NCBI RefSeq assembly: GCF_000218685.1
Contig: NW_006763290.1
Span: 1,634,315 to 1,698,314, forward strand
Origin: Serpula lacrymans var. lacrymans S7.9
Lineage: Eukaryota; Basidiomycota; Agaricomycetes; Boletales; Serpulaceae
Length of the DNA stretch: 64,000 bases
Reading direction: 5' to 3'
Program-made: the position numbers and the translations under genes
Notes under the pieces: generated by a model
What the model saw: the letters and a program-made list of their open reading frames with translations, nothing else
Told to the model about the DNA's origin: nothing
The model's database searches: none
Part shown: in pieces, positions 1 to 8,420 of the stretch
Position numbering within the stretch: position 1 is the first letter of the stretch
Layout of the letters: every line of letters begins with the position of its first letter

Positions 1-637
1 TTTTGAACAAATTGTGCCATTTGCTTTGAACGCGGGCTTAATATTGTATCAGGATGTTGTTGCCAAAAGGGTTTTTTGTGATTTGTGTGCTTCAAGTTGT
101 AGGAAGAACATGGCCAGCGTGTTGCAATGCCGTGTGGGCCATCCCAATTGTTCTATGTTTCTGAGCATTGAAGTTTTGGCGATCAAAATCTGTTGCATGT
201 TGAGTTGCTCATCAGCTAATGCATTACCTGAAGCTCTGAATGAGGATGTGGGACGCAGGCAACAGTGTCGTCAACTTTTGGGATGCTGTAGGAATTGGCA
301 CTGGATTTGTGAATTGAAGTTGTGTCCACGCAGCTTTCCTGGGTGAAATACCAGAGTTTGATGTAGGATTGCTTTTCAATCTTGTACAATGCATATGGTG
401 AAGGCTGGTCAAGGAGTATGGCAGGGACAGAAAGGTCGTCAATGAAGTCAGCTAGTTTCAGTTTTTTCTTTGAAGTCTGGACTGGACTGGCGGTGGGATT
501 TCAGCAGGAGGTTTGGCAATGGGTTTGTCTTGATATTGTTGTTGCCTTTCCCATTCTGCCCTCTTTGCAAGATTCTCTGCTCTCCAAGCTGCTTTGAGTT
601 TGAGAGTTGCCTGTTCCAGTGTGATGTTGCTGGTTAG
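1..637 (-). pseudogene. Fragment of a dispersed basidiomycete protein family
   Basis: Read on the minus strand, about 637-460 gives a charged helical stretch (TSNITLEQATLKLKAAWRAE). After a frame change, about 470-225 gives a block around DQPSPYALYKIEK and KLWYFTQESC, followed by PKVDDTVA. Near 180-60 comes WPTRHCNTLAMFFLQLEAH in another frame. The order and spacing resemble an uncharacterised protein found in many copies in Agaricomycete genomes, usually near transposons; that is from memory, with no database check. At least two frame changes and an internal stop mean it is not intact. The N-terminal side is cut by the solo LTR that begins at 638. I know of no biochemical function for it. 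Confidence 0.4.
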
Positions 638-1054
638 TGTAACAACCACGAGTTAGTTACTCTGGCGCACACAGGAACACACTATAAAGGTAGTGGATGG
701 GGAGTGGTTACCCCTTAGGCTGCAGAGAGTTTGTTGGTTAACAACAGGAGGACTTGCTGAGAAGTCTCCTGGATCTATTGGGGTATATATACTAATACAG
801 AGTGTTTGTACTTATGTACTGTACAGTTGATAAAGTTAGTGGCTGATGATGTCATGGGGCCTAGCCCGCATGACCAGCTCCACTGTGTGAGAGAGTTGTA
901 TCTAAAATAAGAAGAAGGCAATGCGGCACAAGAAAGTGGTGTTTTGAACAAAAGGGGAAGTGCCGCGTGGCACCATGTGTGAAAGCTAAAGTATACAAGG
1001 TTAAAGCGGAGAATGAAAATGAAGGAAAGGTCCAAAAATTGTGTTATCGTAACA
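638..1054 (+). repeat. Solo LTR, TGTAACA family
   Basis: Starts TGTAACAACCACGAG and ends ATCGTAACA, so it has short inverted ends of the LTR type. It is about 417 bp and aligns end to end with the copies at 1369-1781 (inverted), 37293-37707 and 46386-46800. Shared landmarks are the block around TTACTCTGGCGCACA, a run around GAGGAC.TGCTGAG.AGTCTCC, a TATATATA stretch, and GGTCCAAAAATTGTGTTAT just before the end. Flanks GGTTAG (632-637) and GGCTAG (1055-1060) look like an imperfect target duplication. It carries no coding capacity. Confidence 0.85.
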
Positions 1055-1368
1055 GGCTAGTATAAGTTTTGTGGAAGATAGGTGAATTGAAGTTGGGATA
1101 TATGTCTAATGCTAGATTATAGGTTAGCGGGGGCATAATGAGATTTTGGTTTTACGTCTGGATGATGAATAAATGACTAGATGCTTAAGTTTTGAAAGAC
1201 TAAGAATATTGTGGTCTTGTGGAGTATGAATAATTGTGTGAAATCTGGATGATTGTTGGTGGATGTATGAAGGTGTCATATCCATTCCAGAAAGCATAGC
1301 TCCAGACTTCTGAAGAGAACAAATTCTCAAGTCCGAACCCCCAAATCTTTGGTACTCTTGGGATTACT
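1055..1368. other. Spacer between two inverted solo LTRs
   Basis: No recognisable gene. Only short overlapping open frames without similarity that I can name. It separates two oppositely oriented LTRs of the same family, so it may be remaining host sequence or the edge of an older element. Confidence 0.5.
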
Positions 1369-1781
1369 GTTACGATACACAATTTTCGGATCTTTAATTT
1401 TCATTCTCCTCTGTAACTTTATACTGTAGTTTTCACACCCTGTGCCATGCGGCACTTTCTCTTTTGTTTAAACTCCTTTTTCTCGCGCTGCACAACCTTT
1501 CTTCTTATTTTAGCTACAAGTTTCTCATGCAGTGGAGCTGGTCACACGGGCTATGCCCACAACATCATCAGCCACTGCCTTCATCAACTGTATAGTACAT
1601 ATGTACAAACAAACCTGTAGTGATATATATACCCCAATAGATCAAGGAGACTCCTCAGCGAGTCCTCCTGTTGTATCCTCACAACTAACTTGTTGAAGCC
1701 TAAAGGGTAACCACTCCCTCATCATCATCTCTATAGCTTGTCTGAGTTGTGCGCCAGAGTAACAAGCTCTTGGTTGTTACA
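1369..1781 (-). repeat. Solo LTR, TGTAACA family (inverted copy)
   Basis: Reverse complement of the same LTR family as 638-1054, about 413 bp, starting TGTTACGATACACAATTTTC and ending TTGGTTGTTACA on the plus strand. Flanks ATTAC (1364-1368) and ATTAT (1782-1786) match at four of five positions and are probably an aged 5-bp target duplication. No internal retroelement sequence lies on either side. Confidence 0.85.
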
Positions 1782-2570
1782 ATTATGCTCTTTGTGTTCT
1801 GCTGTTTGGCATAACCCTGTACCCAACCTCCACATGGTACTCCAGATATCCGCTCTGATACTCCTGCACCAGATTTCTAGTCTGCCATACGTTTCCTCCG
1901 CACATTCTCATATTCCTCATGGACTCTGTAGCTTAGACCTTATGGTACACTCCTCTCACATACAATTTCCCCTTGCTAGATAGTTGTCCGCATGGAACTC
2001 CGTACATAAATTATGAATTACTCCTTACAAACTCCCATTCCTCCAATAGTATATAAGTTGTGGCTCCTGTGTTCTGTTCCTGCAGTTCAAACATCAACTA
2101 GTTTCCCTTACCTTTATTCAAGTCCATTTCTAAGTTTTCCGGTCCTTCTCCGAAGAACCTTTACTCCACTCCGCCTTTCATCCTCTACTCTCACCTGCTC
2201 ACTCCAACAAGTTAGGGACTAAGGTCCACAGAAGGGCCTAGCACATGAGCTAAGTCAATCCCCAACGTTGTACTCCGTTCAACTCTCCACTCCATCTCTG
2301 CACTCCAACTCCGCTTTTCCCAAGGTCACAGTTCTGACAGAAGGAGAAAATGAAAATGACGGCTGAAGTGAAGTAATGGATGGATTAAAGGTGGATGAAT
2401 AAATGAAGTTGTTGTTAGAGAATTCTTATGCAAGCTTTAAGGAATGTGAGTTATGGTATGGGTCGGAGGGAGGCTGCTTAGTCATCCCATGCATTGAAGC
2501 AAAGGTAGTATTCTACTTTCTTACAAGTGCCTTGTGGCGCTACTAAAACTGGTAAATGCCCTAATGTTAT
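1782..2570. other. Non-coding stretch, nothing recognised
   Basis: Pyrimidine-rich on the plus strand from about 1990 to 2320, rich in CTCC and TCCACT words. Short open frames do not resemble any family I know and have no supporting introns. I see no RNA gene or intact repeat. Confidence 0.5.
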
Positions 2571-2708
2571 GATACACAAATTTTTGGACCTTTAACTTTC
2601 ATCCTCAGTTTTCACACACTGTGTCAATTGTAACACATACCAGCACCTACTTATGCTTCACTTTTTGTACTTTTACTTTTCATTTTCCACGTCACATGAC
2701 TGATCATG
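2571..2708 (-). repeat. Truncated LTR fragment at the left edge of the Copia element
   Basis: Begins like the terminus of the TGTAACA-family LTR read in reverse (TGTTATGATACACAA, then TTGGACCTTTAACTTTCAT). After a break it continues like the diverged subfamily found at 35847-36248 (ACATACCAGCACCTACTTA and ACTTTTCATTTTCCACGTCA). It stops exactly where the Copia 5' LTR starts at 2709. The rest of this LTR is not found beyond the Copia 3' end at 8022. Confidence 0.6.
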
Positions 2709-2753
2709 TGACAAAACCGGATAAACCCGGTCTCTGCCAAAGCAGCCATTGTC

Positions 2754-2825
2754 CTCCATGGAGCATAGCCACCACTCCATGGAGTAACCATTGTTCTCCT
2801 AGGAGCACAATTGTACTCCTAGGAG
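2754..2825. promoter_or_regulatory. Four evenly spaced 10-bp palindromes in the LTR
   Basis: CTCCATGGAG occurs at 2754-2763 and 2775-2784, and CTCCTAGGAG at 2796-2805 and 2816-2825. Starts are 21, 21 and 20 bp apart, close to two helical turns, and the block lies about 30 bp upstream of the TATA-like box. The 3' LTR keeps the arrangement with the last site altered to CTCCTAGGGG. The likely reading is a set of binding sites for a dimeric regulator; no protein can be named. Confidence 0.5.
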
Positions 2826-2855
2826 TCATTATACTGTAGCAAGTAGCACCTCCGA

Positions 2856-2864
2856 CTATAAGTA
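2856..2864 (+). promoter_or_regulatory. TATA-like box of the Copia LTR
   Basis: CTATAAGTA sits downstream of the palindrome block and upstream of the repeated segment. It is retained in the 3' LTR and in the solo LTR at 35133. It is placed as expected for the LTR promoter, but the transcription start is not visible from sequence. Confidence 0.45.
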
Positions 2865-3050
2865 GTAGGGGGTTTAGTATAGGAATACCTCAGTCGTTTC
2901 TATAGCCTCTCGGGCAGCGGCTGAGGTATGTTACATTATATTTATTAGAGATCAGCTTAAACTAACATCTATTGTATTTTCACTTAGGTAAATAATAAAG
3001 TTGTTTCTATAGCCTCTCGGGCAGCGGCTGAGTTTCACTGAGTTTTATTA

Positions 3051-3075
3051 GGTTATGAGCCCTGGTGCGCAAAAG
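3051..3075 (+). other. Primer-binding-like site after the 5' LTR
   Basis: GGTTATGAGCCCTGGTGCG follows the LTR end directly. It resembles the TGGTATCAGAGC-type sites of Copia elements that pair with initiator tRNA-Met. The matching host tRNA is not in this window, so pairing cannot be tested here. Confidence 0.45.
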
Positions 3076-3099
3076 CTACGAAACGGCAACCTTGGAACC

Positions 3100-4093
3100 A
3101 TGACCACAGCACGCGATACATCCGCATGTCCAGTTCTCACTGGACCCAACAATTTTCAGATATGGAAACTCTGGATCATCTCAAAGCTATGTCGGGAAAA
3201 AGGTTCTCCAGGTTGTTACCGGAGAGGAGCTTAAGCCCTCACCAGGAAACCCTACCTCCTCAGAGGATCCTGAGATCACCTGGATACTTAAGGATGAGAA
3301 GGCACATGGAATCATCCAGGACCACATCTCTGATGCCCTCCTAATGAGGACTGGAGACCTCACCAGCTCCAAGGAGTTATTTGATAAACTTGTCTCACTC
3401 CATCAAACATCCAACATTGCCTCGGCCTTCTATTCATTCCAGCAACTCACCAAATTGTCCTGGGATGGGACATCACCTATCCAGGACCACATTGCGAAAA
3501 TCCGGACAATTGATTCACACCTCTCCGGAATGAAACTAGGAGTTGATACCAAACTCATGGCTTTCGCTCTTCTCCAATCTCTCCCATGCACTCCTGAGTG
3601 GCAAATATTTCAGTCATCAGTAATCAACACGATTGAAGAAAATAAACTTACCTTTGATGCAGTTGAGATCCGGATCACTGCAGAAGTTGCACGACAGTCA
3701 GGGAAGGCCCCTAGAGGTTCTGAATCAGCACTCAAATCCGAGGAAAAATGGTGTAACTTCCACAAAGCCAACACCTCGGAGTGTCGAACACTTCAGTCAG
3801 CTGAAAAAGGTCAAAGGAAGAAGGAAAAGGCAAATACAGCAGAGCAATCATCCGGATCTGACTCCAAGGAGGAACAGAGTCGTATTGCATTGGATCATGT
3901 ACATATTTCCAAGCCCCTTGCTAAACGCATTCAAGCTTACCTTGTGTCGGAACCCAATAAGACCAAAACAACAATTATTATTAACTCCGGAGCAACATCC
4001 CACATGGTCCCTCACCCTCCTGGTTTGAGCCAGGAACATACCATGTTCTGCATCCTCCGAGGACAATCAGTTTTGGGGATGAATCCTCTGTAA
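3100..4093 (+). pseudogene. Copia gag and protease region, frameshifted
   Basis: The ATG at 3100 opens a gag-like frame (MTTARDTSACPVLTGPNNF) with the N-L-x-G-P-N-N-F/W type opening of Copia capsids. A one-base shift in the A-run near 3196-3200 moves the frame. It resumes at about VVTGEELKPSPG and runs to the stop at 4091-4093 with a UBN2-like capsid region (FDKLVSLHQTSN). The protease motif near 3978 reads INSGATSHM where active Copia proteases have DSGA; the catalytic aspartate is replaced by asparagine. A second frame change just before 4093 separates it from integrase. Gag forms the cytoplasmic particle and protease cleaves the polyprotein; this copy cannot make either as one chain. Confidence 0.88.
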
Positions 4094-5290
4094 ATGCCAT
4101 TGGCATTGGAACAGTAATCCTACAAGAAACTGCTGGCAAAAAGGACTACAATATTGCACTGTCAAATGTCTTACTTGTGCCAAACTTCACGTTAGCACTC
4201 GTTTCTGTCCACAAATTGTCCAAAACGGGGTTATCAACACTTTTTCCAGCAGGGTCAAATGCTTGTGAAGTTCGGAAAAAGGAGGAACTTATCCTCACTG
4301 CGTTACACAAGCGAGGACTTTATCACATCCAAGCAAAACCTGAAATCAACCTGGAGTCAGTTTTTGCAGCAGTATATGTAAATTTATTGCACAGGAGAAT
4401 GGGACACATTGGAATGGACCGCTTGCAACAAATGGTTACAAAAAGACAGCTCCAGGACATAGACACCCTTACTGGAACCCCGGAGTTTTGTGAACCTTGT
4501 GCTTTAGGAAAGATGAAGAAATTACCTTTCAAGTCCACTGGAGGAAACCGAGCCAAGCGCCCCATACAAATTGTGCACACAGATGTTGGAGGACCAATCA
4601 AACCAACTTCCAGGGAGGGTTTTCGGTACTGGATTATCATTGTAGATGATTTCTCCACATTTCCATGGATATATTTCCTAAAACATAAAAGTGAAGCACT
4701 GGAATAATACAAGCAATGGAAAGAAGATGTCCAAACATTCTTCCGGACTCATTTGGGAGAAGAAAACTTCACTCCACTATACACAGAATTCCTCCGGAGC
4801 AATGGGGGAGGAGAATATACTGGCAATGCATTCAAAAATTAACTCCGAGGAGATGGTGTCATTCCAAGAAACTACAGCTGCAGATACTCCAGAACAAAAT
4901 GGCATTGCAGAACGCATAAATCAGACATTGGCTACATTAGCAACCACTATGCTCCATGATTCCAAGCTCCCAAAGTCATTTTGGGTAGATGCCATGCAAA
5001 CAGCTGCATATATCATAGCACGCAGCCCAGCATCAGGACTCCATGGAAAGACCCCATATGAAATACTGTTTAAAAGGAGAGTTGATCCAACTTTGTTTCG
5101 CCCTTTCGGATGCCAAGCATATGCCTTGATTCCGAAAGACAAAAGGCAAGGAAAGTTTTACTCCAAGGGGCGCAAAGCCATAATGATTGGCTACACACAT
5201 GGAAATCAAGCCTACAAACTCCTAGACACTGAAAAACAGACTGTGTTTTCCAGTTGGTATGTCATATTCAATGAATCCGGAAAGGTACAA
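4094..5290 (+). pseudogene. Copia integrase region with internal stop
   Basis: A GAG-pre-integrase zinc domain (LLHRRMGHIG ... CEPCALGK, about 4384-4515) is followed by the catalytic core (IQIVHTDVGGP about 4567 and VDDFSTFPW). TAA at about 4705 ends this frame. The core resumes after a frame change with TPEQNGIAERINQTLA (about 4885), which carries the third acidic residue and the N-G motif typical of Copia integrases, then RPFGCQAYALIPKDKR and GYTHGNQAYKLLD at the C-terminal end. The domain order before reverse transcriptase is what separates Copia from Gypsy. Inactive because of the stop and frame change. Confidence 0.9.
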
Positions 5291-6425
5291 AAGGATGACA
5301 CTGCTCCCTGGAACACAGACACTAGCACAGATCAGTGGGGGGGACTCATTCCAGAGAATGCTCACTATCCAGACCAAAAAAAATTGGAGGAGGATGATCC
5401 TGACCCTTGGATCCGAGATCCAAATGAATTGCAAATGGAACCACATCTCCAAGGAGATGTTCCACAAGCAATGGAACCATACCAGCATGAAGATGTTCCG
5501 AGAGCAGTGGGGCAATACCTCCGTGAAGACGTTCCGAGAGCAGTGGGAGCACCTGATCAGCTAAGACACCCTCCACAACAGTCTCTACAACCAAGACCTG
5601 AACACTGGCCATCTTCAGAACGGAAAGCCAAAGTAGAGTTACAGTCAGTGGGAGGACAGCCCCTCAACATACAGCCAGCTGATGTGGAAAAAGTCCGAAT
5701 ACAGCTAGACAGCCTGTCCATTGGATCAGCTTCTGGAAGGCATACAACACCTCCAAGGAGTCATCCAACACCTCCGAGGAGTGATTCAACACCTTCAGGA
5801 GTGAGTGGGGCAACAAATACACAAATATGTCTACTCCCTGAAGTACCTGCACAAGTTCCTAAAAGAGCAGTCATGCCTGCTGAAGTCCTAGGAGTACACA
5901 GAAGCAGTCGCCAGACCCGTCCTGCAGACAAAAACCAAGATTATCAAAGGACTCTAGATGAGGAACAGTCTCAAAAAAAGCAGCATGACAACTCCATGGA
6001 GAAACCTAACACTCCTGAGGTTCATGAAGAAACATCTGATACAGAGGAGACATTCTTTGCTGGAATAGCAAGTACCGGTCCATCTAACACAGACCTTCCA
6101 ATGACACTAAAGGAAGCCTTATCACATCCGGATGGAGAATTATGGAAGTCTGCCTTGGAGAAGGAACTCCTAAGTCTCAATACTAATGCAGTATATGACA
6201 CTGTTCCACTTCCGAAGGGAGTAAAACCCATCACATCAAAACCTGTGTTCTGGATCAAATTTGATCAAAACGGAAACATTGAGAGATACAAACTCCGGAT
6301 TGTTGCACGAGGTTTTACTCAGAGGGAGGGGATTGATTACCAGGAGGTTTTTGCTCCGGTTGCAAACTTAGAGTCAATCCGAATTATTCTAGCCCTGGCA
6401 GCAAAGTACGACCTAGAACTTGATT
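5291..6425 (+). pseudogene. Copia linker and start of reverse transcriptase
   Basis: The linker (about 5290-6060) is acidic and proline-rich. It contains about three imperfect repeats around EDVPRAVG (5440-5560) and repeats of TPPRS (5750-5800). Reverse transcriptase begins near 6100 with LKEALSHPDGELWKSALEKE and continues through KPVFWIKFDQNGN, RYKLRIVARGFTQREGIDY and VFAPVANLESIRII. It stops at TAA 6425-6427, just before the conserved MDVSTAYLNGELEE, which is still readable right after the stop. Coding quality is otherwise good. Confidence 0.88.
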
Positions 6426-6427
6426 AA

Positions 6428-7679
6428 ATGGACGTATCCACAGCTTATCTCAATGGAGAACTTGAAGAAGAACTGTACATGCTTCCTCCAGGGGGTGTTC
6501 CTATCCAACCTGGATACTGCTAGAGATTGAAGAAATCCATCTACAGGTTAAAACAAGCTGGTTGTACATGGAACAAAACTTTTGATCACAAGCTCCAGGA
6601 GCTCGGTTTCACAAGACTAAATGCAGAAACATGTCTCTATGTATTCCGGGACAACAAACAAATATGCTTTGTTGTTGTCTATGTAGATGACCTCCTCCTA
6701 GGAGCTTCATCCCAAAAATTCATGGATATCACAAAAGCCAAACCCGAATCCATATTCAAAATGCGGGACCTTGGAGAAGCAAAATACATCCTCGGAATAG
6801 ACATCCAACGTGATTGTTCAAACAAAACAATATCCCTATTGCAACACCAATACATTGATACAGTCCTGGAGTATACTGGAATGAAGAACTGCAAACTAGT
6901 GTGGACACCAATGGCCCATGGATCAAAACTCCTTGCAAATGCTCCAGGGGAAGATATTGTGCAGCACGAGATGCATATTGAAGGGCGTCAAGTGTCATAC
7001 CTCTCAATTGTAGGCTCCCTCATGTATGCCATGCTCGGAACCCGCCCAGACATTGCCTATGTCGTTGGAATACTAAGCAGGCATAGCTCAGCTCCAAGGA
7101 GCCATCACTGGGAAGCTGCAAAATGTGTCCTCCAATATCTGAAAGCAACCAGGGACATAGAACTACAATATAATGGCACAGATGTCTCCATGGACATGGA
7201 TTTCTATGGATATTCAGATGCAGATTGGTCTGGAGACCCAGACACGTCTCGATCAACATCAGGGTTTGTCTTTATCACCATCCGAGGAGCAATTTTTTGG
7301 ACAAGCAAAAGACAAAGCATGGTAGCTTTATCCTCCACGGAGTCAGAGTACATTGGATTGAGCAATGCTGGACAACACCTTGCATGGCTTCGGACATTTT
7401 TTGAAGAAATTGGACATGCTCAAAATGGACCTACAACATTGCACTGTGACAATCAAGCAGCTATCATTCTTACACGAGATCCACAGTTCTGTGCTTGCAC
7501 AAAACACTTTCAACGGAAATATCATTTTATCTGAGATGACTTAGTATCAAAGGGAGAGGCAGTAATCAGATACATTCCTACAGGAGATATGGTTGCAGAC
7601 ATTCTCACTAAACCCCTCACTCATGAAAAACACTGGAAATTCTCTAAAGCTATGGGACTATGGTTGCACTTGAGTGGGA
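6428..7679 (+). pseudogene. Copia reverse transcriptase and RNase H remainder
   Basis: Continues with MDVSTAYLNGELEEELYM and a stop (TAG, about 6522), then a long open stretch 6527-7534. The polymerase active-site motif is intact (VVVYVDDLLLGAS near 6670). RNase H follows with YGYSDADWSGD, the end motif SSTESEY, HCDNQAAI, and after a TGA at 7532 the tail VSKGEAVIRYIPTGDMVADI and LTKPLT. Catalytic residues in polymerase and RNase H look preserved, so inactivation is by stops rather than by active-site loss. Confidence 0.92.
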
Positions 7680-7680
7680 G
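7669..7680 (+). other. Polypurine tract of the Copia element
   Basis: TTGAGTGGGAG lies immediately before the TG start of the 3' LTR at 7681. This is where the plus-strand primer of LTR retrotransposons sits. Confidence 0.6.
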
Positions 7681-8022
7681 TGACAAAACCGGATAAACCC
7701 AGTCTCTGCCGAAGCAGCCATTGTTCTCCATGGAGCATAGCCACCACTCCATGGAGTAACCATTGTTCTCCTAGGAGCACAATTGTACTCCTAGGGGTCA
7801 TTATACTGTAGCAAGTAGCACCTCCGACTATAAGTAGTAAGGGGTTTAGTATAGGAATACCTCAGTCGTTTCTATAGCCTCTTGGGCAGTGGCTGAGGTA
7901 TGTTACATTACATTTATTAGAGATCAGCTTAAACTAACATCTATTGTATTTTCACTTAGGTAAATAATAAAGTTGTTTCTATAGCCTCTCGGGCAGTGGC
8001 TGAGTTTCACTTAGTTTTATTA
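7681..8022 (+). repeat. Copia 3' LTR
   Basis: 342 bp, colinear with 2709-3050 without length differences, roughly ten substitutions. Retains the palindrome block, TATA-like box, both copies of the internal repeat and the intron-like stretch. Ends TTTTATTA at 8022; the next bases GTAAG do not match the 5' flank. Confidence 0.93.
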
Positions 8023-8420
8023 GTAAGTTGGGTGGAATCTGACGGAAACATGAAACCAGCCACCACACGTTGCACCTGGGCTCTGGTGGGGATCTTTAAA
8101 GTTCATGATGAGCTTTCAGAAATGCATCCAAAGTATAAGCCTTGCTGTGGTCTCAAACTTTGTGCAATTGATCACTTGGATGCCAGAACAGTTTGTATGG
8201 CTCATAATTAAAAAGCTGGTCATCACGAGGGTTTGCGAGCTTATTGCGAAGGATCTGAATGAGTGAATGATGGAACAAATCAGTAACATGATGGTCATGA
8301 GTCCCAGGGTCTGCTGATCTGCTATAAAATGGAACTGAAATGGTTACAGGTGTTTTTGCCAGCCTGCATCCTGATCCAGCCATTCACCATTGAGATTATT
8401 GAGGCCCAAGTCCTTGTTGA
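8023..8420 (-). pseudogene. Plavaka-like transposase fragment abutting the Copia element
   Basis: Minus-strand translation gives LANPRDDQLFNYEPYKLFW, then KAYTLDAFLKAHHEL, then PPEP and, after a frame change, RVVAGFMFPSDSTQLT ending at the LTR junction. These match from memory the region of Plavaka-type proteins with F/Y-S-D-A-F, PPEPGC and V-V-A-L-M-F-W-S-D-S-T-H-L-A. Plavaka is a CACTA-like group of DNA transposons in Agaricomycetes. The fragment stops exactly at the Copia 3' LTR. The continuation is not present left of the 5' LTR. Several stops and a shift make it non-functional. Confidence 0.55.

Larger units (their letters stand above)
2709..3050 (+). repeat. Copia 5' LTR
   Basis: 342 bp, from TGACAAAACCGGATAAACCC to TTTTATTA. 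From left to right it contains four 10-bp palindromes (2754-2825), a TATA-like box (2856-2864), two copies of a roughly 29-bp repeat around TATAGCCTCTCGGGCAGCGG, an intron-like stretch between them (2926-2987), and AATAAA-type signals near 2990. Boundaries are fixed by the solo copy at 35133-35454, which has a perfect CCTGT target duplication. Confidence 0.93.
2709..8022 (+). mobile_element. Ty1/Copia LTR retrotransposon, full length but inactive
   Basis: Two 342-bp LTRs (2709-3050 and 7681-8022) flank coding remnants in the Copia order: gag, protease, integrase, reverse transcriptase, RNase H. A primer-binding-like stretch follows the 5' LTR and a purine tract precedes the 3' LTR. By eye the LTRs differ at roughly ten positions (about 97% identity), so the insertion is not very recent. 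Reading frames are broken by a shift near 3200, a shift near 4080, and stops at about 4705, 6425, 6522 and 7532. The flanks (TCATG at 2704-2708, GTAAG at 8023-8027) do not match, unlike the solo LTR of the same family at 35133, so the ends may have been reshuffled by recombination. Confidence 0.93.

Noticed and set aside
2704..8027. Simple insertion of the Copia element into the left LTR fragment
   Set aside because: The rest of that LTR is not found after 8022 and the 5-bp flanks do not match, so a simple nested insertion does not explain it.
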